NCBI GenBank assembly: GCA_930990965.1 | Contig: CAKNRQ010000001.1 | Location: 124,001 to 188,000 of the forward strand | Length of the DNA stretch: 64,000 bases | Origin: an uncultured Clostridia bacterium | GTDB taxonomy: Bacteria; Bacillota; Clostridia; Oscillospirales; Oscillospiraceae | Reading direction: 5' to 3' | Shown: piece by piece, positions 52,681 through 61,244 of the stretch | Layout of the letters: every line of letters begins with the position of its first letter | Numbering within the stretch: position 1 is the stretch's first letter | Notes under the pieces: model-generated | Databases searched by the model: none | Seen by the model: only the letters and a program-made list of their open reading frames with translations | Told to the model about the DNA's origin: nothing | Position numbers and translations under genes: made by a program

Positions 52681-53766
52681 TCATAGCCCTTTCGCCATGT
52701 TTTCCATAATCCTAACGTTCTTAGCAATGCGTTCATCCGTTGGTGACAGTTTAGCAGCTTCCTGTGCGGCTTGCAGGGCCTCGGAATACCTTTCCGTGTA
52801 AAACAGGCCCAGGCTCAGCAGGTCCCAGGGTAGGCTGCCCCAGGATGCAGCTTCTGTAATGTACGTTCTGGGGCGAGACCGAAGTTGAAGCGCCTCCTGG
52901 CAAAAGAGCACCACTCCATTCCAGTTTTCCTCATTGTAGAAGTGCTCGGCCAACTCGATATACGGCTCTCTCAGGTGCGGCGCCTCGGCCACGGCTCTGT
53001 AGAGCCAGCGGCGGGCTTCATCTTTGTCTCCCAGGGCTGCGTAACACCTTGAGATATAACGCATAGAGGCGCAGCGCTCGTCTGCCCAGGTAGCAGACGG
53101 CAAACTCAGGTGGTGCTTGAGAGTTATAATGGCTTCTTTCCATCGGCTGTGGAAATAGTACTCGCGCCCCAGATAGTGCATGTTTCTGTCATCCTCGGGA
53201 GACTCAAGGACTGACAGCTCAAGCAGCGGAAGGTACTGTGAACGCGGCTTGCTGTTGTCAGCATGATGGTCGAGCTGCATCCCCTCTACATAGACCATAT
53301 TCCCCTCTTCGCCCGGGCCAATCCAGTCGAGTATCTCGTGTACGGGATGAGTCCAGTGGTAACCGTGGCGGGAATGTGCTTTCTCCGTCCAAAAGACGCA
53401 GCCTTCGCTGCCATCGGGGTTGAAGTTCCAGGTATAACGGTATGATGCACGTGTAGTTCCAGGCTTCCAGGCTGCTTCCAGAAGTGCCCTCCAACCCGGG
53501 TGCAGTACCTCATCCAAATCGGTACAGATACAGATATCAGCATCATCCGGTACCAAATCCAGCGACCTGTTTCTGGCCCTGTCAAATCGCCACGGCTGTA
53601 TTTCTTCAACGTGCACATTCACTCCCAGGCTGGCAAGCAATTCCGGGGTGCCGTCAGTAGAACCGGTATCCAGCACGTACACACCATCGGCCTCACGCAT
53701 GGACTCAACCCATCTTTCTACAAACTTGCTTTCGTTCTTACATATGGCATATACGCAGACCTTCAC
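52681..53766 (-). CDS. GT2-family glycosyltransferase with TPR-like C-terminus
   Basis: The 361-residue protein has a GT-A domain: VCVYAICKNESKFVERWVES, LDTGSTDGTPELL, ARNRSLDLVPDDADICICTD with the metal-binding DLDE, then a helical region (residues about 210-360) of TPR-like repeats, e.g. RCYAALGDKDEARRWLYRAV. This resembles enzymes that glycosylate surface proteins. It lies next to, and in the same direction as, a collagen-like protein gene. In other spore-formers collagen-like exosporium proteins are glycosylated by adjacent glycosyltransferases, so that protein is the likely target. Start GTG after GAGGTGAGTAT. Confidence 0.88.
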   Translation of the reverse strand: MKVCVYAICKNESKFVERWVESMREADGVYVLDTGSTDGTPELLASLGVNVHVEEIQPWRFDRARNRSLDLVPDDADICICTDLDEVLHPGWRALLEAAWKPGTTRASYRYTWNFNPDGSEGCVFWTEKAHSRHGYHWTHPVHEILDWIGPGEEGNMVYVEGMQLDHHADNSKPRSQYLPLLELSVLESPEDDRNMHYLGREYYFHSRWKEAIITLKHHLSLPSATWADERCASMRYISRCYAALGDKDEARRWLYRAVAEAPHLREPYIELAEHFYNEENWNGVVLFCQEALQLRSRPRTYITEAASWGSLPWDLLSLGLFYTERYSEALQAAQEAAKLSPTDERIAKNVRIMENMAKGL

Positions 53767-53780
53767 ATACTCACCTCACT

Positions 53781-53809
53781 AAAAAGTGAGGACGGCTCTC
53801 GCCGTCCTC
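53781..53809 (-). terminator. Terminator after the collagen-like protein gene
   Basis: On the minus strand GAGGACGGC/GCCGTCCTC with a 4-base loop, then ACTTTTTAG. It separates the collagen-like gene from the glycosyltransferase gene, allowing independent levels. Confidence 0.8.
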
Positions 53810-53820
53810 TTGTGTGCATA

Positions 53821-54870
53821 TTAGGTTGCCAGCAGGCCAGCTGTTCTCATGTTCGCCAAAAGCTGGTTGAACTGAGTAACAATGTCGCCTGTGCCCGTAG
53901 CATCGTTAACTGCTGCGGCCGGAGTTATAGTGGCACTGGGTCCGGTCGGGCCGGTGGGGCCGGTCGGGCCTTCAGCGCCTGTTGCACCGGCTGCGCCGGC
54001 AGGGCCAGTCGGGCCAGTCGGGCCTTCAGCGCCTGTTGCACCGGCTGCGCCGGCAGGGCCAGTCGGGCCAGTCGGGCCTTCGGCGCCTGTTGCACCGGCT
54101 GCGCCGGCAGGGCCAGTGGGGCCGGTCGGGCCTTCAGCGCCTGTTGCACCGGCTGAGCCGGCAGGGCCAGTCGGACCAGTGGGGCCGGTAGCACCGGTCG
54201 GGCCTGAACCCGATGGGCCAGTCGCACCAGTCGGGCCTGTGGGGCCGGTTGGGCCGGTAGCGCCAGTCGGGCCTGAACCCGATGGGCCGGTAGCGCCGGC
54301 AGGACCAGTCGGGCCGGTTGGGCCAGTAGCACCAGTTGCGCCCACATTTCCTGCAATACCCGCAGGTCCGGTGGGACCAATCGGGCCGGTGGGCCCAGTA
54401 GGGCCAGTCGGGCCGGTCGGACCTAAAGCGCCAGTCGCACCCGTTGCGCCGGTTGGACCGGCAACAGTCACAAGGCTGAAATCCGGGCTTAGGCCGGGTA
54501 TACCGGCAGGATCATTTACATCGGCAACATACAGGCCGCCATTGTAGAACACAAAGTCGCCCTGAGCGTACCGTGTGTCAGGCGTGAATTCCTGTACTGT
54601 CTCCAGTCCGGCTCCGGTGGGGCCAGTTGGACCGGTCGGGCCGGTGGGTCCGGTCGGACCGGTCGGACCGGTGGGTCCGGTAGCTCCTCCGGTCGGAAAT
54701 ATGGGACGGCACGGTGAGCATGGATTATCCCAGCAGCGTGTCACTTTCATCCCGCAGTCGCAGTCACAGCCGCATCTTCCGCTACCGTTATAACCGGAAG
54801 CGCTGCTCGAAGTACCTGTCGAGGTACTCGAAGAGCAGTTGCCGCCGCACTGATTATAGCATTTCGGCAT
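53821..54870 (-). CDS. Collagen-like (GXT-repeat) surface protein, exosporium type
   Basis: The 349-residue protein has four parts. Residues 1-62 are Ser-rich and cysteine-rich ([14 protein letters not shown]). A first run of about eight GPT triplets follows (about 66-88). A 45-residue globular insert ([20 protein letters not shown], a carbohydrate-binding-type motif) splits the stalk. The main stalk (about 137-310) is all Gly-X-Thr/Ala triplets, including four exact 18-residue units. The C-terminal head ([31 protein letters not shown]) looks like the short trimerisation end of Clostridia collagen-like proteins. BclA-type spore-surface proteins share this plan. The cysteines could crosslink it in the spore coat. 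GGGAG precedes the ATG. A CATATGCT element at 54930-54937 (minus) could be a mother-cell -10, weakly. Confidence 0.88.
   Translation of the reverse strand: MPKCYNQCGGNCSSSTSTGTSSSASGYNGSGRCGCDCDCGMKVTRCWDNPCSPCRPIFPTGGATGPTGPTGPTGPTGPTGPTGPTGAGLETVQEFTPDTRYAQGDFVFYNGGLYVADVNDPAGIPGLSPDFSLVTVAGPTGATGATGALGPTGPTGPTGPTGPIGPTGPAGIAGNVGATGATGPTGPTGPAGATGPSGSGPTGATGPTGPTGPTGATGPSGSGPTGATGPTGPTGPAGSAGATGAEGPTGPTGPAGAAGATGAEGPTGPTGPAGAAGATGAEGPTGPTGPAGAAGATGAEGPTGPTGPTGPSATITPAAAVNDATGTGDIVTQFNQLLANMRTAGLLAT
53967..54182 (-). repeat. Four 54-bp tandem units inside the collagen-like gene
   Basis: Units begin at about 53967, 54021, 54075 and 54129, encoding [22 protein letters not shown] 18-residue blocks; the third and fourth differ by a few bases. 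Near-identical units can change number by slippage, altering stalk length. Confidence 0.85.
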
Positions 54871-54960
54871 GTGCTTACTCCCTTCGCCATGGTTTCAAGA
54901 GCCGCGGGCTGTTAGCCCGCGCCAATAACAGCATATGCCGCTCCCCGTCGCTTGACACTG

Positions 54961-54999
54961 AAGAAGAGCCGCCGTGCTAAAGCACAGCGGCTCTTCTTT
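54961..54999 (-). terminator. Terminator after the YbaK-family gene
   Basis: On the minus strand AAGAAGAGCCGCTGTGCT pairs with AGCACGGCGGCTCTTCTT with one mismatch, then CAGTGTC. The inverted repeat GCGGGCTGTTAGCCCGC near 54903-54920 is a separate hairpin in the leader of the collagen-like gene. Confidence 0.65.
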
Positions 55000-55006
55000 A
55001 CACATC

Positions 55007-55480
55007 TTATTCAGGGAGTTTGGTTACGTCCAACCACTCGAGAGCGTTTGAGTATTTCCAGAGTTCGTCAAGGTTCAGCTCTATGGCGCTGGACCCGCTG
55101 CCAACTGCCGGGAAGACGGTTTCAAAGCGCTTGAGGCTCTCGTCCAGATACACATCGACACCGTCGTTTATTCCAAACGGACAAACCCCGCCTACAGGGT
55201 GGCCTACCAGCTCAAGTACCTCGTCGGGTGTGAGCATCTTGGCCTTGTAGTGGAACTTCTCCTTAAACTTGTGGTTATCAATACGGGCATCGCCGGCGGC
55301 CAGGATGAGTATGGCGCCGCCATCGGAACGTTTGAAGCTCAAGGTTTTGGCTATTCTCGCGCCCTCAACGCCCAGTGCCTTAGCCGCGAGGTCAACCGTG
55401 GCACTCGAGACGTCGAATTCTATTACCCTGTCTTCCATGCCAAACTGCCGGAAGTATGCCCGTCCTCGTTCAATGGACAT
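55007..55480 (-). CDS. YbaK/EbsC-type Cys-tRNA(Pro)/aminoacyl-tRNA deacylase
   Basis: The 157-residue protein is a YbaK/ProX-family deacylase that clears mischarged tRNA(Pro). Motifs: FGMEDRVIEFDVSSATVDLA, ARIAKTLSFKRSDGGAILI with the catalytic Lys (KTLSF), DNHKFKEKFHYKAKMLTPDE, and GHPVGGVCPFGINDGVDVYL, the conserved GxxPFG loop. The start is ATG 55480, where family homology begins; further upstream the reading frame is open for 85 codons but is not conserved. It fits a proteome that uses many prolines. Confidence 0.9.
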   Translation of the reverse strand: MSIERGRAYFRQFGMEDRVIEFDVSSATVDLAAKALGVEGARIAKTLSFKRSDGGAILILAAGDARIDNHKFKEKFHYKAKMLTPDEVLELVGHPVGGVCPFGINDGVDVYLDESLKRFETVFPAVGSGSSAIELNLDELWKYSNALEWLDVTKLPE

Positions 55481-55706
55481 AGGTATCACCTGCTTTTCTA
55501 AGGATTCTTCGACATTATAATGCAAATTGGGCTTGTATGCAAGGGGAAATACACAGGCAATACCTATTTGCCTCACAATGAGTTTCGTGGCGCGCCGGTG
55601 TTGCTTATGACTGCGTTGCTTAGAATTCCGCACCTTCACACAGCCAAGAACCTCTAAGCCGGAGTATATGTTCACCCCCATTTGTCTGCACCCACAGCGC
55701 CGCGCC

Positions 55707-55759
55707 TTGCATTTTATCTGAGTTTGTGATATCATTCAAGTTGGTTAGCAATATCTAAC
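55707..55759 (+). promoter_or_regulatory. Promoter and GTTAG-N6-CTAAC box of the HMA-domain gene
   Basis: TTGCAT (55707-55712), 17-bp spacer, TATCAT (55730-55735), then GTTAGCAATATCTAAC at 55744-55759, extended to TTGGTTAG and CTAACTAA. The box starts eight bases after the -10, the same place as in the flavodoxin operon. It abuts the ribosome site AAGGAGG. Confidence 0.8.
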
Positions 55760-55774
55760 TAAGGAGGCAGAGTC

Positions 55775-56020
55775 ATGAAAAGAATCGTCGTTCGTGTAGA
55801 TGGCATGATGTGCGGTATGTGCGAGAGCCATATCAATGACGCCATTCGCAGGGCTTTTAAGGTGAAAAAGGTCAGCTCCTCACATTCCAAGGGACGAGCT
55901 GAGATAGTGACACCGGAAGATATAGACGATGCAGAGCTCAAGCGTGTCATTAATGATACCGGTTACGATTTCGTCTCGGCTGAACATGGAGAATATGTCA
56001 AGCGCGGACTCTTTGGCTAA
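55775..56020 (+). CDS. Small HMA-domain metal-binding protein
   Basis: The 81-residue protein has one heavy-metal-associated domain: VDGMMCGMCESHINDAIRRA with the CxxC metal site at about residues 13-16. Instead of the usual 'VSLEKGxAxV' it has SSSHSKGRAEIVTPEDIDDA. It would bind Cu(I), Zn or another soft metal and deliver it. No ATPase is adjacent. Small HMA proteins also occur beside FeoB genes in Clostridia. The shared operator with the flavodoxin operon suggests iron- or metal-responsive control rather than copper alone. AAGGAGG is ten bases before the ATG. Confidence 0.88.
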   Translation: MKRIVVRVDGMMCGMCESHINDAIRRAFKVKKVSSSHSKGRAEIVTPEDIDDAELKRVINDTGYDFVSAEHGEYVKRGLFG

Positions 56021-56090
56021 ACCGGGCAAAAATGCGCCAGCCCGCAGGTGCCCCCTCAAAGGTGCAACGCAAAACTGTTTAAAAGCGCAG

Positions 56091-56128
56091 AAAGACGCCG
56101 CAGGCTCTGCAAGCCTGCGGCGTCTTTC
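56091..56128 (+). terminator. Terminator after the HMA-domain gene
   Basis: AAAGACGCCGCAGGCT/AGCCTGCGGCGTCTTT, a 16-bp perfect stem with a 5-base loop, followed by CTCACC. The next 160 bases, to 56289, hold no supportable gene. Confidence 0.8.
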
Positions 56129-56289
56129 TCACCTTATTCGTCCACGAAGCGTGTCATGCCAGCGCAATCATTGTCCGGCCCGAACGTCGTGCGCTCGGGC
56201 CATTGGCAATGTTCTCATTATGCCGCGCAGCCGTCCTGTTCATTACTGAGAAAACACGGTTGCATCCGGAACCTATATTGCAATCGCCT

Positions 56290-56995
56290 TTAAAGTTCGC
56301 TCCGCATATCGGTATAGAAACCGTACAGATCGCTTCTTGTATCATACCAGTTGCCATACACTTCTCCACGGGCATCGGACCACCAGCTGTAGGCGTCGCT
56401 GCGAGCGCCAGACCAATCGCTATATGGAAGGCTATCCCTGGCATCGTTGATGATTCCCTCATAATAGTAATCCTTTATTGCATTGAGAAGATCTTCGTAG
56501 ATTTCGTCCTTGACGATTTCACAGGCATCTTCATAGATACAATCCTTAAAGTCCTCAAAAGCATTGTACATATCTTTTGCGGAGGCAGCAGACTGCAAAA
56601 TCATTTCGGCATAGAATGCGCCATAGTCACAGATCAGAACGAAAATCTGCGAAGCGGCATCCTCGATATGTATGTGAAACTCTTCAATGGCCTCGGCATT
56701 ATCCAAGTACTCGTCGAAGCTGTTAATATCCGTTGTATCCCTGCACCGAGTAATTCGCATAAGCCACGGCCCGCACGACCCCTTCATGATGGAAATAGTA
56801 TAGGTGCTTTCTTGTGAGGCCGGTCAGGTCACACACTTCTTTGACCGTCTTATACTTGTTCATATCTGACATCCCTCGCCGTAAGTATATGGCGTTCCCT
56901 GAGAACGCTTTAAGGCGTGGGACGCCGGGTCCCGCCAGCCAAACGCGGCCAATCTGCGCCGCCTCCTGCAGCTTCTGCAACTCTTTTTGATTCAT
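56290..56995 (-). pseudogene. Frameshifted MerR-headed protein with C-terminal 11-residue repeats
   Basis: The first part starts at ATG 56995 and holds a MerR-type helix-turn-helix (YKTVKEVCDLTGLTRKHLYY, then FHHEGVVRAVAYANYSVQGY). It stops at TAA 56723-56725, exactly where related proteins continue. Removing one T of GATATTAACAGC restores one frame: GYN joins SFDEYLDNAEAIEEF in the overlapping frame. That second part is acidic and helical (SAKDMYNAFEDFKDCIYEDA) and ends in four 11-residue repeats rich in Trp/Tyr, Asp and Arg. The whole would be about 235 residues. It has no start codon with a ribosome site of its own. It may be a decayed gene, a real programmed shift, or a sequencing error. 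The head has GGAGGATAACT before its ATG. Confidence 0.6.
56293..56424 (-). repeat. Four 33-bp units coding 11-residue aromatic/charged repeats
   Basis: The units are YSDWSGARSDA, YSWWSDARGEV, YGNWYDTRSDL and YGFYTDMRSEL. The DNA units are diverged, so these are selected protein repeats rather than recent copies. An 11-residue period fits an amphipathic helix with an aromatic face. Confidence 0.75.
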
Positions 56996-57063
56996 AGTTA
57001 TCCTCCTGTTATGTAGTGGCTCATGAGCCCCGCAACAGGAGCTGTTTTTTTCGCGCATGAAAA

Positions 57064-57105
57064 TGATCCCCTCACAGCCCAATGCCTTTGACTATAAGGG
57101 GATCA
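57064..57105 (-). promoter_or_regulatory. Dyad upstream of the MerR-headed gene
   Basis: TGATCCCCT (57064-57072) and AGGGGATCA (57097-57105) are perfect inverted arms. The second includes CCTTTGACTATAAGG (57085-57099), a short dyad in a place where MerR proteins bind between -35 and -10. A clear promoter is not seen, so this is tentative. Confidence 0.4.
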
Positions 57106-57173
57106 GAAAATGCCAATCGGCCCGCTGAAAAAGCGGAGCGTGTAGGTGCCGAGGCATTTCGAAATGTTTGATT

Positions 57174-57206
57174 AACAAAAACGCCGCCCGGAAACCCGGG
57201 CGGCGT
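57174..57206 (-). terminator. Terminator after the large SLH protein gene
   Basis: On the minus strand ACGCCGCCCGG and CCGGGCGGCGT form an 11-bp stem followed by TTTTTGTTAAT. Confidence 0.9.
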
Positions 57207-57218
57207 CCACTTATGCTT

Positions 57219-60200
57219 TTACTTTACATTTTCCACGAACCGCATCAGCATTGCAGCGCACTGCGCTCTCGTCGCTGTGCCCTGCGGCTCCAGCGTGGCG
57301 TCGGTCACTCCGGTGAGGATCCCCTGACCCACAGACCAATTCATGGCCTGTACCGCGTAGCTGGAGATTGAACTATTGTCACTGAAACCGTTCAAATTCT
57401 CCTCAAGTGTCACGACGTCCATACCCTTATACTGAGCATAGCGGTAGAGAATCGCAGCGAACTGCTCCCGCGTCACGGGCGCATTGGGCGCAAACTCGGT
57501 GTCGCTCACACCCTCGACAATGCCCTCGCTGGCTGCCCAACGAACGGCTTCGGTGTACCACTCGCCGCTCTCCACATCAGTGAACGACAGCAGGTAATTC
57601 ACAACCGGCTCACCATCCAGCCGCCAGAGTATTGTCACGAGCTGCGCACGGGTGACCTCTCCGTTCGGCTCGAACGTCGTATCGCTGACGCCGTCCATCA
57701 GGCCGTTTTCATACACGTACTCCACGCAGCCATAGAACCAGTCGCCCTCAGTCACGTCGGTGAACGGCAGGCCACTCTCGCCCACCGGACGGAAGGTGAT
57801 CTCGATGGTCACCGCGCCCTCGGGCTGCGTGAAACTGTAGCTGCCGTCCGGGTTGCGCGTGACTTCCACGGCGTTCCCGTCCTCGTCCGTGACTATTATC
57901 TCGTCCACCTCGTAGCCCTCGTCAGGCTCCGGGTTGACCGTCACCGTGTCGCCCGCCTCCGGGCGCGTCGGGGTAGTCGTCACGCCGCCGTTCTCAGGCT
58001 CTTCCACTATCGGCTTGTACGTCGGATTGCCGGGGTTGGAGGTGCGGTCCCACGCCGCCGTCAGGGCGACGTCGTTGTCCGGCATGTTGAACGTAACCGT
58101 CTCCGCGTTCGCATCGGTGAGGGTGATGCCCTCAGCCGTCCAGCCGGCGAAGCGGTAGCCCGTGCGCTCACCCGCGCTGACGGTGACGCTTGCGCCCTCA
58201 AGATAGCTGCCCGCGCCGGTCACTTCGGCGTAGCTGCCGTTTACCCTGACCGTGTAGGTGGGCAGCGGCGTGACAGTGACCGTGCAGGTGGCGGTAAAGC
58301 TCCCGTCCTCTGTGGTCACAGTGATGGTGGCCGTGCCCTCGCCTATGGCGGTCACAAGGCCGCTTTCACTGACCGTGGCGACGGACGTGTCGCTGGAAGT
58401 CCAGGTGACGTTCTTGTTGTCGGCGTTTTCCGGTACAACTGTCGCTGTGAGGGCGTGCGTCTCACCCACTTGCAGCGCCAGGCTGTTCTCGTCGAGCGTC
58501 ACGCCGGTGACGGGAACGGTGTCTGCTGCGAACCTCGCGGTCAGCGTTGTGTCCTCAGTGAACGCTGCGTCGTTTTCGTACTTTGTGCCACCACTATACC
58601 AGCCGTCAAAGACCTGGCCTTCCGGCGGCGTGGGGTTTTCGGGGGGGAAGGTCACTGTGCCGTTGTAATTGGTGTACTTTACGGCGTATGTGCCACTCTC
58701 ACCGTTGACGTTGAAGGTGACAGACACAACCATTGCGTTCTGCTCGTCAGTCAGCACGGGGTAGCTGTCCTTGTTATCTCCGGACAACGTCTGACCCCAG
58801 ACCTGACCGGAGCCCGTCTCCTGCCCGTACTGCAGCCGCCACGCCACCTCGCCGGAGGCAAACTGCTCGGTGGTTTTGCTCTCTACCTTTGTAGTAGCGG
58901 TGCCGATGCCTCCGAAGCCCTTACCAGCGCTGGTGTTGAGGTAATAGCAGTTGGTGACGTTGCCGGAGCTGTTGTTTCCCACGACGCCGCCAATATAGTC
59001 TGTATTGGATCCGGTGGCAGTGACAGTGCCGGTATTGTAGCAGTTACTGACGTAGCCAGTATTGTTCCCCACAACGCCGCCCGTAAACAGACCTTCTCTG
59101 ACAGCGCCGGTGTTGTAGCAGTTGCTGACGGTGCCGCTGAAGTTGTCCCCCACGACGCCGCCCGTAGATAGACCTCCACTGACGGTGCCGGTGTTGTAGC
59201 AGTTCACGACGGTGCCATAGTCGTTTCTCCCCACGACGCCGCCGGTATAGGCGCTGTTGCCGGTTACGTTGACATTATTAGTGCAATTGCTAACTGTGCC
59301 GTTGTTCCGTCCCACTATGCCGCCGGTATAGTAGACTCTGCCGGTGACAGTGCCGCTAACGGTCAGGTTCTTCACCGTGCCATCCGCGCCGACATAGCCG
59401 AACAGGCCTACATAATCGCTGCTGCTATTGATTATACACAGCTCGCTTATCGTATACCTGTCACCGTCGAAGGTGCCGGTGAAGGCATGGTTGTAGTCGC
59501 TGCCAATCGGCGTCCACTGGGTATCCTCACTGCCGCCCAGCTCGATATTGGCGGTGAGCTTATAGTGCGCGCTGCGATATCCGCTATTGGCGTTTATCTT
59601 GTCGCGGTAATACTTAAGCGTATCCAGGCTGGGGATGAGATACGGGTCGTCTTCCGTGCCGGAGCCGCCGCCAGCCTCCATGTTCTCTTGGAGCATAGGC
59701 CGCGCAAAGTCATCCCCACCCGCGTTGAAAATAATCCAGGTGTCGTCATTGCCCCAGCCGGTAAACTTGTCTATGTAGCCAAAGTATTCTCTACACTGCG
59801 AAGTAGCGCCGGAATTAGTGCCGGTGCCGATGCCTTTATCTGCGCTGGAGTCAAGGTAATAGCAGTTCTCGACGGTACTCCCGTTTTCCCCAGCGACGCC
59901 GCCGGTATTGCCGCTGCCGCTGACGGTGCCGGTGTTGTAGCAATTCTTGACTGTGGCGGTATTGCTATCGTTGCTGCTGCTGCCGATGTTACGCCCCACG
60001 ACGCCGCCGGTATTGCCGCTGCCTGTGACCGCGCCGGTGTTGTAGCAGTTGCTGACGGTGCCGATGTCGCCGGTTGATATGTTGTAGTTATACCCCACGA
60101 CGCCGCCGGTAGTGCTGCCGCCAGTGACATCGCCGGTGTTGTAACAGTTGCTGATTGAGCTACTGTTGCTCCCCACGATGCCGCCGGTATATGTACTGCC

Positions 60201-61244
60201 AGTGACGGCACCAGTGTTGTAGCTGTTGGTGATGGCAACGCCGGTGTCGATATCGCTGGCGTTACACCCCGCTACGCCACCGGTGTGAACACCGGTGCCA
60301 TCGACATTGCCGGTGTTGTAGCAACTCTCAATGGTGGCAATAGAGGCATTCATCCCCACGACGCCGCCGGCAGAGAAACCGCCTCCTCTTATGGCGCCGG
60401 TATTGTAGCAGTTGCTGACGGTACCGGTGTTGTAGCTGTTGGTGACGGTACTAGTGCTGCCGTAGTTGTACCCTACAACGCCACCGGCAAATCGACCGCC
60501 GTTGACAACGCCGGTGTTGTAGCAGTTGGTGACGGTACCCTTGGCGTTGAGTCCCACGACGCCGCCGGTGTCGTATTCGCTGCCGCTGACAGTGCCGGTG
60601 TTGTCGCAGTTGGTGACAGAGCCTTCGTTAAGCCCCACGACGCCGCCGGTACGGTTGCTGGAGCCGCTGACAGTGCCCGCGTTGGTGCAATCGCTGACGG
60701 TACTAGTGCTGCCGTAGTTGTACCCCACAACGCCGCCGGTATAGGTTGCAGCGCCACTGCCGTTGCCGGTTACGTTGACATTATTAGTGCAATTGCTAAC
60801 TGTGCCGTTGTTCCATCCCACTATGCCGCCGGTATAGTTGCCGTTGCCGGTGACAGTGCCGCTAACGGTCAGGTTCTTCACCGTGCCGGCTCCACTGACA
60901 TAGCCGAACAGGCCTGCGTATTCGCTGCTGCTGTCTATATACAGCCCGCTTATCGTATGGTTGCCGCCGTCGAAGGTGCCGGTGAAGGCATGGTTGTCGT
61001 CGCTGCCAATCGGCGTCCACGAATTATTATTCAGGTCGATGTTACCGCCCAATTTATAATGCGCGTTTAATTCATTTCCCACGGCGGCCAGTTCGTCCGC
61101 ATCCATGATTATATACGGACTATCTGCCGTGCCGTTGCCTACGGCGAACGGGTTTGTGCCATCCCCGGCCGTTGCTCCCGCGCCGATGCACAGCAGAGCC
61201 ATGCACAGCGCCAGCACGAATATAAAGGCCAGTTTCTTTTTCAT
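57219..61244 (-). CDS. Large GLUG-repeat, Ig-like, S-layer-homology surface protein
   Basis: The 1341-residue protein has a signal peptide (KKKLAFIFVLALCMALLCIG). About residues 30-830 hold two beta-helix blocks, each opening with TWTPIGSD/SWTPIGSD...NHAFTGTFDG and continuing with some 20 GLUG motifs of the form NxGTVSNCYNTGxVxGxxxTG-GVVG. Then come an InlB-type beta-grasp segment (FDGWYSGGTKYENDAAFTED), a BIG2 Ig-like domain (VTLDENSLALQVGETHALTA), another beta-grasp segment, a short beta repeat, and three SLH domains (FTDVTEGDWFYGCVEYVYEN to RAQCAAMLMRFVENVK). It is wall-anchored, probably an adhesin or carbohydrate-binding protein. DNA repeats could recombine to change its length. ATG 61244 follows AAGGAGG. 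Confidence 0.93.
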   Translation of the reverse strand: MKKKLAFIFVLALCMALLCIGAGATAGDGTNPFAVGNGTADSPYIIMDADELAAVGNELNAHYKLGGNIDLNNNSWTPIGSDDNHAFTGTFDGGNHTISGLYIDSSSEYAGLFGYVSGAGTVKNLTVSGTVTGNGNYTGGIVGWNNGTVSNCTNNVNVTGNGSGAATYTGGVVGYNYGSTSTVSDCTNAGTVSGSSNRTGGVVGLNEGSVTNCDNTGTVSGSEYDTGGVVGLNAKGTVTNCYNTGVVNGGRFAGGVVGYNYGSTSTVTNSYNTGTVSNCYNTGAIRGGGFSAGGVVGMNASIATIESCYNTGNVDGTGVHTGGVAGCNASDIDTGVAITNSYNTGAVTGSTYTGGIVGSNSSSISNCYNTGDVTGGSTTGGVVGYNYNISTGDIGTVSNCYNTGAVTGSGNTGGVVGRNIGSSSNDSNTATVKNCYNTGTVSGSGNTGGVAGENGSTVENCYYLDSSADKGIGTGTNSGATSQCREYFGYIDKFTGWGNDDTWIIFNAGGDDFARPMLQENMEAGGGSGTEDDPYLIPSLDTLKYYRDKINANSGYRSAHYKLTANIELGGSEDTQWTPIGSDYNHAFTGTFDGDRYTISELCIINSSSDYVGLFGYVGADGTVKNLTVSGTVTGRVYYTGGIVGRNNGTVSNCTNNVNVTGNSAYTGGVVGRNDYGTVVNCYNTGTVSGGLSTGGVVGDNFSGTVSNCYNTGAVREGLFTGGVVGNNTGYVSNCYNTGTVTATGSNTDYIGGVVGNNSSGNVTNCYYLNTSAGKGFGGIGTATTKVESKTTEQFASGEVAWRLQYGQETGSGQVWGQTLSGDNKDSYPVLTDEQNAMVVSVTFNVNGESGTYAVKYTNYNGTVTFPPENPTPPEGQVFDGWYSGGTKYENDAAFTEDTTLTARFAADTVPVTGVTLDENSLALQVGETHALTATVVPENADNKNVTWTSSDTSVATVSESGLVTAIGEGTATITVTTEDGSFTATCTVTVTPLPTYTVRVNGSYAEVTGAGSYLEGASVTVSAGERTGYRFAGWTAEGITLTDANAETVTFNMPDNDVALTAAWDRTSNPGNPTYKPIVEEPENGGVTTTPTRPEAGDTVTVNPEPDEGYEVDEIIVTDEDGNAVEVTRNPDGSYSFTQPEGAVTIEITFRPVGESGLPFTDVTEGDWFYGCVEYVYENGLMDGVSDTTFEPNGEVTRAQLVTILWRLDGEPVVNYLLSFTDVESGEWYTEAVRWAASEGIVEGVSDTEFAPNAPVTREQFAAILYRYAQYKGMDVVTLEENLNGFSDNSSISSYAVQAMNWSVGQGILTGVTDATLEPQGTATRAQCAAMLMRFVENVK

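Noticed and set aside
53967..54182. 54-bp repeats considered as a CRISPR array
   Set aside because: There are no spacers, the units are in frame within a collagen-like ORF, and no cas genes are near.
53882..54547. Plus-strand proline/valine repeat frame ([12 protein letters not shown] type)
   Set aside because: It is the antisense of the collagen-like gene, whose N-terminus, stalk and head make sense on the minus strand.
55481..55735. 85-codon N-terminal extension of the YbaK-family gene
   Set aside because: The extension is not family-like and the frame crosses the HMA gene promoter region; the start at 55480 gives a normal-length protein.
56178..56202. Inverted repeat GGCCCGA...TCGGGCC considered as a terminator
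   Set aside because: No T-tract on either side and no gene end close by.
56154..56462. 102-codon minus-strand frame
   Set aside because: Mostly overlaps the repeat-coding tail of the MerR-headed gene in another frame; no ribosome site at a usable start.
60285..61070. Plus-strand frames rich in Val/Ala/Asp repeats opposite the GLUG gene
   Set aside because: They are the reverse complement of a repetitive coding region and only mirror its repeats.
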